6,484 nucleotides of DNA, from the NCBI GenBank assembly GCA_026392145.1, contig JAPLCS010000238.1, positions 1 to 6,484 on the forward strand, in the 5' to 3' direction. The stretch comes from Fimbriimonadales bacterium. Its GTDB lineage: Bacteria; Armatimonadota; Fimbriimonadia; Fimbriimonadales; Fimbriimonadaceae. Below, in pieces: positions 1 to 5,871 of the stretch (its first letter is position 1; every line of letters begins with the position of its first letter). A program made the position numbers and the translations under genes. The notes below the pieces were generated by a model. That model searched no databases, was not told the origin of the DNA, and worked only from the letters and a program-made list of their open reading frames with translations.

Positions 1-304
1 CTTCCCACACTGCAACATTACAACTCATCAACTTGGCAACCCCATTATCAAAGTCAATTCGATGGTCACCAGAGTGCATAAAGTGCTCCAGCTTCTCTTC
101 AACAGACTGATCAGAAATCCCAAGAACTTCAGCTCCACGTTGGATTGTCAATTGGTTATCAGCAATCGCACGAATCACCAACTCTTCCACAAGGGCGGGA
201 TAGCGAGCCCATAGCACGTCGAGCAACTCAGTCAAACGTTCAGGGGACTGTGAGCCAATCTTCGTAAGTTGTTCAATCTGCCAGGATTCAAAAGGAAGCG
301 CCAT
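1..304 (-). CDS. Partial HTH/DUF433-like antitoxin-type protein (C-terminus beyond the left edge)
   Basis: Starts at an ATG (304-302) and stays open for 101 codons to the window edge, so the C-terminus is missing. It is not a product I can name firmly. Residues about 40-75 are helical with a helix-turn-helix look (LTIQRGAEVLGISDQSVEEK), like the region that UPF0175/DUF433-type antitoxins use to bind DNA. The last visible residues (GVAKLMSCNVAVWE) resemble the strand-rich stretch with an 'AVWE' motif at the start of DUF433-like domains. Such proteins commonly pair with a small PIN-fold (DUF5615-like) toxin encoded just downstream, which here would lie outside the window. That pairing is inference. 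There is no obvious Shine-Dalgarno sequence; a TATAAA box lies 22 bp upstream. It follows the alpha/beta hydrolase gene on the same strand after 88 bp. That the frame is coding is fairly sure; the family call is tentative. Confidence 0.6.
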   Translation of the reverse strand, partial: MALPFESWQIEQLTKIGSQSPERLTELLDVLWARYPALVEELVIRAIADNQLTIQRGAEVLGISDQSVEEKLEHFMHSGDHRIDFDNGVAKLMSCNVAVWE

Positions 305-325
305 TGTTCGTAATCACAGATAAGG

Positions 326-331
326 TTTATA
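326..331 (-). promoter_or_regulatory. Possible -10 box for the antitoxin-like gene
   Basis: On the minus strand this reads TATAAA, 22 bp before the ATG at 304. No good -35 hexamer stands at 17 bp, so the call rests on the -10 match and position alone. If real, the gene would have its own promoter and a short leader, which would fit its lack of a Shine-Dalgarno sequence. Weak call. Confidence 0.2.
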
Positions 332-392
332 ACGAGCAACGCTGATCGCCGAGTTCATTATGGCAAGACCAAACCCAAAATCTACGCAGGTT

Positions 393-1280
393 TCAACCCA
401 AGAAATAACTTTTTAAGAAAGATTCTAAATGAGACAAGTATTTTTCCGAGTCTTCCCATCGAGCCTCTGAATGGTTGCGTCCCGCAAACCATACAATCTC
501 CTTTGGTCCCTTCAAAGCATCATAGTTAGACTTAGCGGCATGTGGGCTCGCCAGAACATCTGCCTCACCATGCAAAATCAGAGTCGGTTTGTTCACCATC
601 GACAATGCCTTGGATACATACACTGATTTCGGATTCATACCTGCGAGCGGAATGCCAACATAAACCGCTGGTGCTAGCACCAATCTCGCAATCTTGCCAC
701 CGATAAAAAACCACCAGCCATCAACAGCATCTGAGAGTCGGTCGTATGCGGAATCTAGAACCAATCCATCTACCAATTCGGGATATTGAGCCGCAAAGAA
801 ACTCGATGCAGCTGCACCCATACTGGACCCTAAGCAAACAATCTTTGCCCCAGGATATCGTGCCCTTGCAGCCTCAACGATTACTTTTAAATCACTTACC
901 TCACTCAGCCCGAAACCCGACTTCTTCCCGCCTGACTTTCCGTGAGCTCGAAAATCAAAAAAAACAGAAGCACATCCCCATTGGCTGAGTGGAAACGCCA
1001 AGGGCGATAACTCAGCTCGATTCATCATGTAGCCATGCGCACACACCACGACAACCTTGGGCGGTTCCTGGTGGTCTAAATCCGACCACCATCCGTGTAA
1101 AGTGTGCTTGGATTTGTACTGAGCTCCGTCTTCAGAAGCAATAGAAAACTCCTCTTGCTTGCATCCAACATAACCAGGAGAAATGAAAATAGGTGTCCTA
1201 AACGGATGGATGAATAGCAAAGAAACCCCTACCAACACCAGGAGGTACAACCCTACTACCACGAAAAGAACCCACCACAT
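393..1280 (-). CDS. Membrane-anchored alpha/beta hydrolase
   Basis: A 295-residue serine hydrolase of the alpha/beta fold (S33/lysophospholipase-like group). Residues 2-24 are one strongly hydrophobic segment without a clear cleavage site, so the enzyme is probably tethered to the membrane with its catalytic domain on one face. The catalytic set is complete: oxyanion-hole HGY at 82-84, nucleophile Ser153 in the elbow GSSMG (151-155), Asp241 in HGEADVLASP, and His270 in GRNHSE. FDFRAHGKSGG (108-118) is the usual strand and loop after the oxyanion region. The bulky segment 188-215 (WWFFIGG..., PLAGMNP) would form the lid. The start is supported by GAGGG seven bases upstream. The substrate cannot be read from sequence; an ester or acyl substrate is likely. 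The gene is divergent from the ASCH gene and upstream of the antitoxin-like gene on the same strand. The family call is secure, the physiological role unknown. Confidence 0.9.
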   Translation of the reverse strand: MWWVLFVVVGLYLLVLVGVSLLFIHPFRTPIFISPGYVGCKQEEFSIASEDGAQYKSKHTLHGWWSDLDHQEPPKVVVVCAHGYMMNRAELSPLAFPLSQWGCASVFFDFRAHGKSGGKKSGFGLSEVSDLKVIVEAARARYPGAKIVCLGSSMGAAASSFFAAQYPELVDGLVLDSAYDRLSDAVDGWWFFIGGKIARLVLAPAVYVGIPLAGMNPKSVYVSKALSMVNKPTLILHGEADVLASPHAAKSNYDALKGPKEIVWFAGRNHSEARWEDSEKYLSHLESFLKSYFLG

Positions 1281-1287
1281 TTCTATC

Positions 1288-1291
1288 CCTC
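1288..1291 (-). promoter_or_regulatory. Ribosome binding site of the alpha/beta hydrolase
   Basis: GAGG on the minus strand, seven bases before the ATG at 1280. The match and spacing support that start codon, and with it the hydrophobic N-terminal anchor. Confidence 0.6.
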
Positions 1292-1296
1292 AGTAT

Positions 1297-1315
1297 GAAA
1301 CATGTACCGAAACAT
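1297..1315. repeat. Direct repeat GAAACAT x2 in the divergent intergenic gap
   Basis: GAAACAT occurs at 1297-1303 and again at 1309-1315, a 12-bp period and close to one helical turn, inside the 73-bp gap between the divergent hydrolase and ASCH genes. Its place between two starts would suit an operator for a regulator of either gene. A seven-base repeat can arise by chance, and no convincing -35/-10 pair was seen here, so the role is speculative. Confidence 0.25.
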
Positions 1316-1353
1316 ACGATTGTGTTTGCAATCCCTGAACTTTATTTGGAACA

Positions 1354-1716
1354 ATGAACCTAACCACCATGTATGCATTGAATTTTTACTCAGATCTCTA
1401 CGGCGACGTGCTTAAAAATAACCGAAAAACCGTCACCATTCGACTAGGAGACAAGAGCACAAAATATGAAGACGGCATGGTGGTGTGGGTAACCGTAGGA
1501 CCGCGATTCGGCAGGCGACAAAAACTTTACAGTGCAATTATTGACCGAGTCGAAGTCAAGCCAATAGCAGACCTATCACCCCGAGATATTGAACGCGAGA
1601 ACCCTGAATTCAGATCGCAGGATGATGTCATCGCGCTTCTGAGCCGCGTTTACGGCGACCTAATCACTCCCAACCATCAAGTGACCGTTATTTACTTCAG
1701 CCGAATTGATGAATGA
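1354..1716 (+). CDS. ASCH-domain protein, YqfB-like (possible N4-acetylcytidine amidohydrolase)
   Basis: A 120-residue single-domain protein of the ASCH superfamily, a PUA-related beta-barrel fold associated with RNA or nucleosides. The signature RKTVTIR is at 24-30, followed by the barrel strand MVVWVTVG (42-49), the motif DIEREN (78-83) and a C-terminal VTVIYF strand. Aligned by eye to E. coli YqfB (103 residues, amidohydrolase acting on N4-acetylcytidine), Lys25, Thr28 and Glu82 fall on the Lys21, Thr24 and Glu74 proposed as catalytic there. The fold call is firm; the activity is inference, since many ASCH proteins have unknown function. A second in-frame ATG at 1369 gives MYALNFYSDLY and could be the true start, because the first five residues add nothing recognisable and neither start has a strong Shine-Dalgarno sequence. 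It appears to stand alone, divergent from the hydrolase. Confidence 0.8.
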   Translation: MNLTTMYALNFYSDLYGDVLKNNRKTVTIRLGDKSTKYEDGMVVWVTVGPRFGRRQKLYSAIIDRVEVKPIADLSPRDIERENPEFRSQDDVIALLSRVYGDLITPNHQVTVIYFSRIDE

Positions 1717-1756
1717 TTGGCAGGGGATGATTAGCTGAGATGGATGCACCAGGAGT

Positions 1757-1987
1757 TTGCCATGTTACGCAAGACTTTTCTTTCTTCTTTTTGTTAGGCT
1801 ACTACACAAATTTTACAAAATTCTCACTATAATCGCCTTAGGTACTTATGAAAAGAAAAGCTTCAAGTGGATTGAAAAATTTGAAGTGATTGCCTTCGTC
1901 GTAGCACTCTCCGCAATCTTCTTTCCATCAGTTACCCAACCTCATCAAGCCAAATTTATAGCCCCGAAGAAGATAACAACTACGTAA
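1757..1987 (+). CDS. Doubtful small membrane protein ORF
   Basis: An open frame of 76 codons with a TTG start. It has two hydrophobic stretches (about residues 7-30 and 43-58) separated by a charged segment, and a basic tail. I recognise no family. Against it: the AGGAG at 1751-1755 is only one base from the TTG, and the frame has no ATG. The same AGGAG is ideally placed (six bases) for the ATG at 1762, which opens a different frame that stops after 11 codons. The T-rich run at about 1776-1794 lies where a one-base length error could join that ATG to this ORF. The stretch is AT-rich, so a chance open frame is quite possible. Stop at 1985-1987, 53 bp before the next gene. Confidence 0.2.
   Translation: MPCYARLFFLLFVRLLHKFYKILTIIALGTYEKKSFKWIEKFEVIAFVVALSAIFFPSVTQPHQAKFIAPKKITTT
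1828..1833 (+). promoter_or_regulatory. Possible -10 box (TATAAT) upstream of the phosphoesterase gene
   Basis: A perfect TATAAT hexamer in an AT-rich stretch. The nearest -35-like TTTACA (1812-1817) is only 10 bp away, too close for a standard sigma-70 promoter, and the sequence 17 bp upstream is a poor match. If used, it would give the phosphoesterase transcript a leader of about 200 nt. It would also start inside the doubtful 76-codon ORF and so argue against that ORF. Confidence 0.25.
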
Positions 1988-2025
1988 AAAATCTACACAA
2001 TGATCACTTCAACGACCAAAGATTC

Positions 2026-2030
2026 AGGAG
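2026..2030 (+). promoter_or_regulatory. Ribosome binding site of the phosphoesterase gene
   Basis: AGGAG ten bases before the ATG at 2041, a little longer than ideal spacing. It supports the start that gives a proper signal-like N-terminus. Confidence 0.55.
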
Positions 2031-2040
2031 ACAATAACCT

Positions 2041-4443
2041 ATGAGAGCACTCCGTATAACGGCACTAGTTACTCTATCACTCAGCGTTCTCGGAGCTGGG
2101 GTGATTTACTCAAAAAATGCTCGTGTGGGCTGGAATGACCAGAAAACCAAGTATCGGCTCCCAAATGGATGGAGTGTAAGCCCTGTAGGTGACTTAATTG
2201 AGTTACCCGGAGATATGCCGGGCGGAATAACCTTCATCGAGGGTGGAACAAAAGCAATTGTCAATACCTGTGGCTTTCATGATCACTCTGTAAACTTAAT
2301 TGACCTCAAGCAAAAGAAAGTGCTTCAGTCTCTCCCTATTGACAAAAACTGGATTGGTCTCACCCAAACTAGAAATGGAGAAATACTCACCTCAGCGGCA
2401 AAACCATCAAAAAGTGAGGCCATGCACCGCTACAAAATCGAAAATGGCAGCCTTACTCAAATTGCCGATGTCTCAATTCCAGAGTTGACGGCAGACAGAA
2501 CTTTTGTCTCCTCAATGATTGAAGGAAAGGACTCTACTTATGTCTTGAATATCCAAACGGACGAAGTCCTAAAGCTTGATTCAAACCATAACGTTATCAC
2601 CAAAGCTAAGGTTGGGTATCGACCCTACGGCATTGCTGAGTCACCCAATGCAGACCTAGTGGCTATCTCGAATTGGGGAGATAAGAGTGTCTCAGTTCTC
2701 GATGCAAAGACCTTGAAAGAACTCTACAGGCTCAAAACTGGACCTCATCCAACGGCACTTGTTTATCATCCAGACGGAAGACTTTTTGTTGCCAACTCTG
2801 GCGCTGACTTTATATCAGTATTTTCAGATCAAGAGGAGCAAGAGCGAATCAATGTCGGACTAGGTTTTGAACAATCGATTGGAACAGTACCGATTTCCTT
2901 AGCATTCACTCCAAACCACAAAACCTTATTTGTAGCCAATGCTGGCAATAACTGCGTGGCCAAAGTAGACGTTTCCGTTCAAGAAAGTAGCCATGTTGAC
3001 GGATTTATTCCCACGGACCGCTACCCTGCACTAGTTTCTGTAACACCAGACGGCAAAACGCTCGTTATCGGAACCGCAAAAGGCAAATATGGTCCAAACG
3101 CAGGCTCAGTCGTAAACGAAAACACCAAGGGTTTACGCAACAAAGGTACTGCTGGTCAGTATCAATACATTGGGGCACAACTGACAGGTCAGCTAGCTAT
3201 CTTGCCGATTCCATCTGATTCGCAGCTAAAATCGTTCTCCGAGATAGCACGTTCCAATGCTCATAGCATCATAAAAGACCAACCAACAGCCACCAACTCT
3301 AGTCTGATTCAAAAAGAAGCCTTTGACAAAATCAAGCATGTGATCTATGTCATCAGAGAGAACAGAACCTACGATCAGGTTCTTGGTGACATCAAAAAAG
3401 GAAACGGAGATTCATCGCTGACTATCTTCGGCGAAAAAATAACTCCGAACGGGCACAAAATAGCAAACAACTTTGTACTCTTTGACAATCTGTATGCTGA
3501 TGGGGAGTGCTCCCAGGCGGGCCACCAATGGACTGATGCCGGCTATGCAACGGATTATTGTGAGAAACAGTGGGTACTTGGATACTCAAGGCGAGGTCAA
3601 GTTGAAAGTGATTCCCGACTAACTTCTTCTCCAGGCGACTACATTTGGGCTCGTGCCAGAAGAGTTGGACTCTCTGCTCGAGTATACGGCGAATATGTCG
3701 ATGTCCAAGAAGACCACAATTCTCTCAACAACCCAGAAATGAAAGCAAATCCAGAAAGATATGGATACAGTGAATCATTCGAAAAGCTATTTGCTAACGA
3801 TGCTAGGGACTCAGAAAAGGTCGATGACTTTATCAGAGAACTGAAAGAAGCTGAAAAGAAAGGCAAGTGGCACAACCTCATGGTAATGGCACTTCCGGAT
3901 GATCACACTCATGGATTTAGTCCGGGGACACTTTCCCCGCGAGCAATGGTCGCGGACAATGACTTAGCAATAGGCAAACTCGTTGACGCAGTCTCTCACT
4001 CTAAGTTCTGGGCCAACACCGCAATTTTTATCATTCAAGACGATGCACAAGATGGTCCTGATCATGTAGATTCTCATCGAACGGTAGGTTATGTGGTTTC
4101 CCCCTATACCAAGCGCGGAGTGGTTGACTCAACTCATTACACAACCTCGTCAATGCTTCGCACCATTGGGCTCATGCTAGGATTTGATCCACTCACCCAA
4201 TACGATGCGGCGGCAATGCCTATGCACAACGCATTCAATTCGGTTCCTGATCTCACTCCATTCAACTTAGTAACACCGCTTGTTGATTTGGAAGAAAGAA
4301 ACCCAAAGAAAGGGGCACTTGCCAACTGGTCTAAGAAACTCGACTTTTCTGACATCGATAAAGCCGACTTTGACCAGTTAAACCGATTGCTTTGGGCCGG
4401 TTACAAACCGGGAATTCCCTATCCAACTCCAATTCGGCACTGA
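2041..4443 (+). CDS. Exported YncE-type beta-propeller / phosphoesterase fusion protein
   Basis: An 800-residue two-domain protein. Residues 1-24 (MRALRITALV start, hydrophobic to about 22) form a signal peptide or anchor, so it acts outside the cytoplasm. Residues about 45-395 form a YVTN/YncE-like beta-propeller, seen best in the repeats PYGIAESPNADLVAISNWGD (195-214), HPTALVYHPDGRLFVANSG (236-254) and VPISLAFTPNHKTLFVANAG (283-302). Residues about 430-740 are a phosphoesterase of the alkaline-phosphatase superfamily (PF04185-like). The metal and active-site motifs are ENRTYDQVLGD (440-450), DGECSQAGHQW (487-497), DDHTHG (620-625) and QDDAQDGPDHVDSHR (666-680, with Asp667/Asp668, His675 and His679). 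Annotation pipelines name this architecture a bifunctional YncE family/alkaline phosphatase family protein. The substrate is unknown; a phosphate mono- or diester or a phospholipid head group is the family range. Motifs look intact. It converges on uxaC with 18 bp between stops. Confidence 0.9.
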   Translation: MRALRITALVTLSLSVLGAGVIYSKNARVGWNDQKTKYRLPNGWSVSPVGDLIELPGDMPGGITFIEGGTKAIVNTCGFHDHSVNLIDLKQKKVLQSLPIDKNWIGLTQTRNGEILTSAAKPSKSEAMHRYKIENGSLTQIADVSIPELTADRTFVSSMIEGKDSTYVLNIQTDEVLKLDSNHNVITKAKVGYRPYGIAESPNADLVAISNWGDKSVSVLDAKTLKELYRLKTGPHPTALVYHPDGRLFVANSGADFISVFSDQEEQERINVGLGFEQSIGTVPISLAFTPNHKTLFVANAGNNCVAKVDVSVQESSHVDGFIPTDRYPALVSVTPDGKTLVIGTAKGKYGPNAGSVVNENTKGLRNKGTAGQYQYIGAQLTGQLAILPIPSDSQLKSFSEIARSNAHSIIKDQPTATNSSLIQKEAFDKIKHVIYVIRENRTYDQVLGDIKKGNGDSSLTIFGEKITPNGHKIANNFVLFDNLYADGECSQAGHQWTDAGYATDYCEKQWVLGYSRRGQVESDSRLTSSPGDYIWARARRVGLSARVYGEYVDVQEDHNSLNNPEMKANPERYGYSESFEKLFANDARDSEKVDDFIRELKEAEKKGKWHNLMVMALPDDHTHGFSPGTLSPRAMVADNDLAIGKLVDAVSHSKFWANTAIFIIQDDAQDGPDHVDSHRTVGYVVSPYTKRGVVDSTHYTTSSMLRTIGLMLGFDPLTQYDAAAMPMHNAFNSVPDLTPFNLVTPLVDLEERNPKKGALANWSKKLDFSDIDKADFDQLNRLLWAGYKPGIPYPTPIRH

Positions 4444-4461
4444 ACTCTCGTTGACATAAAT

Positions 4462-5394
4462 CTATAAGGCAAAGTAGGCGTGGGCATTGTCGTAAGAAAT
4501 CTCTCTTACCATTGCCCCGACCAACTCAAAATCGTTTGGCAATTCTCCACGCTCCATTTCGCTTCCAAGGAGATTACAAAGCACCCGCCTAAAATATTCA
4601 TGTCGAGGGTACGAAAGGAAACTTCGTGAGTCGGTAATCATCCCCACAAATCGTCGCAATAATCCAATGTTCGAAAGGGCGTTCATCTGCCACTCAATCC
4701 CCTCCTTTTGGTCCAAATACCACCATCCGCTACCAAATTGAATCTTGCCCGGAACATCGCGCTGAAAATTTCCCGCCATAGTGGCAAACACATAGTTATC
4801 GTTCGGATTCACGTTGTAAAGAATCATCTTTGGGAGATTGTCTTCAGCGTCCAAAGTATCCAAATATCGTGACAGATGCTCCGCTTGCTTAAAGTCACCA
4901 ATACTATCAAAACCTGAATCAGGTCCCAAATCTCTTCTTGCCCTTGAACTGTTGTTTCTCAACGGTCCTAAATGAAGTTGCTTGGTCCATCCCATCTCCG
5001 CATCCCAACGCCCAAACTCAAGCATTAAGAACGCAGCAAATCCTGCCTTTTCATCAGGCGACGAAGCAACATTGGACCTTGTCTGGGCAAAAACTCGTCT
5101 CGCTTCGAACAAAGTGCAAGGTTCTGAAAAAGCGTAATTAAGACCGTGATCAGAAAGCCGGCAACCTATCTCATGAAAGTCTTGATGTCGCTGCTTCAAA
5201 GTTGAGAGTAAATCATCAAAAGAAAAGATAGTGGATCCGGTTACGGTCTCCAAATTCGACAAAAATTGGTTAAAAACTGATGGACTATCTACCAAAAGTG
5301 CCTTATCTGGTCGGAATGCTGGTCGCACTTTCGTCCCTAGATTCAAAGATTGAATCTGCCGATGGACTTCTAACCAAAGAATCTGAAGGATCAT
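4462..5394 (-). CDS. uxaC: Uronate isomerase, C-terminal two thirds (3' part of frameshifted uxaC)
   Basis: This frame carries the rest of UxaC. Residues from about 8 (LEVHRQI) continue the N-terminal fragment, and all later family motifs are present: RPDKA (28-32), SDHG (81-84), HLGPLRNN (141-148), GPDSGFDS (157-164), FGSGWW (220-225), TDSRSFLSYPRHEYFRR (254-270) and the family-typical end NAHAYFAL. The ATG at 5394 is only the first ATG in this frame; it has no ribosome binding site and its first seven residues (MILQILW) are out-of-frame reading of the conserved TTDDPSDSL stretch, so it is unlikely to be a real start. On its own this piece lacks the HxH metal site and should be inactive. Joined to the upstream fragment it gives about 461-462 residues, close to the 470 of E. 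coli UxaC. It ends 18 bp from the convergent phosphoesterase stop, with no terminator hairpin visible. Confidence 0.85.
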   Translation of the reverse strand: MILQILWLEVHRQIQSLNLGTKVRPAFRPDKALLVDSPSVFNQFLSNLETVTGSTIFSFDDLLSTLKQRHQDFHEIGCRLSDHGLNYAFSEPCTLFEARRVFAQTRSNVASSPDEKAGFAAFLMLEFGRWDAEMGWTKQLHLGPLRNNSSRARRDLGPDSGFDSIGDFKQAEHLSRYLDTLDAEDNLPKMILYNVNPNDNYVFATMAGNFQRDVPGKIQFGSGWWYLDQKEGIEWQMNALSNIGLLRRFVGMITDSRSFLSYPRHEYFRRVLCNLLGSEMERGELPNDFELVGAMVREISYDNAHAYFAL

Positions 5395-5851
5395 CGGTAG
5401 TGCAAACTACCGCAACATTCTGTTGCTCTAAAATGTCATGCACCCTCAACTTTGGTAATTTTGAATTCGCTTCCTCCCAAATTGAACATGCACTATTGCT
5501 ATTGATTGTTGAATCAATCCCAAAATATCTCTGCAACTCCAAATGAGACCAATGATACAGCGGATTCCTCAACGCATAAGGCATGGTTGCACACCATGCA
5601 TCATGTTTATCCCGAGGACTTCCACCACCAGTAATGAGAGACTCATCAACTCCGTTGGCCCGCATTGCACGCCACTTATAGTGATCGCCCTCTAACCAAA
5701 TCGCTGATAAATTCTCAAACTCGCGATTCTCTGCAATCTCATTCGGAGGCAGATGGCAATGATAGTCATAGATTGGTTGAGTTTGAGCAAACTCAAAATA
5801 CAACCGCTCGGCGGAGCAGTTAGTTAACAAAAAAGTATCAGGAATCTTCAT
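5303..5851 (-). CDS. uxaC: Uronate isomerase, N-terminal third (5' part of frameshifted uxaC)
   Basis: UxaC isomerises D-glucuronate to D-fructuronate and D-galacturonate to D-tagaturonate, the first cytoplasmic step of hexuronate catabolism. It is an amidohydrolase-superfamily barrel. This frame holds the start of the protein: FLLTNCSAERLY, then YDYHCHLPP with the metal-binding His31 and His33, GDHYKWRAMR (55-64), NPLYHWSHLEL (96-106) and CTTDDPSDSL (150-159). After Leu159 it leaves the family sequence and runs 23 unrelated residues to a TAA, while the homologous continuation resumes in the next frame. The ATG at 5851 fits the family N-terminus, 20 bp after the dehydrogenase stop, with only a weak Shine-Dalgarno sequence. 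The dehydrogenase and uxaC are probably cotranscribed. As it stands the gene looks broken, or the sequence contains an indel error. Confidence 0.88.
   Translation of the reverse strand: MKIPDTFLLTNCSAERLYFEFAQTQPIYDYHCHLPPNEIAENREFENLSAIWLEGDHYKWRAMRANGVDESLITGGGSPRDKHDAWCATMPYALRNPLYHWSHLELQRYFGIDSTINSNSACSIWEEANSKLPKLRVHDILEQQNVAVVCTTDDPSDSLVRSPSADSIFESRDESATSIPTR
5370..5377 (-). other. uxaC: Frameshift site within uxaC
   Basis: Minus-strand sequence GATTCTTTGGTTAGAAGTC (5383 down to 5365). Frame one gives D-S-L-V-R; the family continuation L-E-V-H-R-Q-I begins at TTA (5373-5371) one base further on. Removing one base restores the frame with one extra Leu. Removing four (TTAG, 5373-5370, or an equivalent four) gives DSLEVH, which matches E. 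coli DSLEHH without a gap. No slippery heptamer, nearby in-frame stop or prfB-like signal is evident, so programmed frameshifting is unlikely. Confidence 0.8.
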
Positions 5852-5871
5852 TTTTCAACTCTGAACTCAAA

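Larger units (their letters stand above)
1717..2040. other. 324-bp interval without a confident gene
   Basis: An AT-rich stretch between the ASCH gene and the phosphoesterase gene. Seen in it: an AGGAG at 1751-1755 followed by an 11-codon ORF (1762-1797), a doubtful 76-codon ORF, a perfect TATAAT at 1828-1833, and the phosphoesterase ribosome binding site at its end. I see no convincing hairpin terminator after the ASCH stop and no tRNA. Its most likely role is as promoter and 5' leader for the downstream gene. Confidence 0.5.

Noticed and set aside
335..355. Palindrome-like sequence around GATC near 345 between the hydrolase and antitoxin genes
   Set aside because: The arms do not pair beyond the GATC core, and no T-run follows, so neither terminator nor operator is supported.
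746..988. 80-codon plus-strand ORF
   Set aside because: Lies wholly inside the alpha/beta hydrolase on the other strand; the protein is low in recognisable features and the hydrolase has all its motifs.
2300..2488. 62-codon plus-strand ORF
   Set aside because: Out-of-frame shadow inside the beta-propeller coding region.
3639..4355. Minus-strand ORFs of 80 and 72 codons (3639-3881, 4137-4355)
   Set aside because: Antisense to conserved phosphoesterase sequence; Ser/Leu-rich shadow composition and no ribosome binding sites of note.
5365..5383. Programmed +1 frameshift in uxaC
   Set aside because: No stop or rare-codon stall at the shift point, no prfB-like CTT-TGA and no upstream Shine-Dalgarno stimulator; UxaC is not known to need recoding, and a four-base insertion explains the site better.
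4938..5546. Plus-strand ORFs of 67 and 88 codons (4938-5141, 5280-5546)
   Set aside because: Antisense to uxaC, whose motifs are clear on the minus strand, including across the frameshift region.
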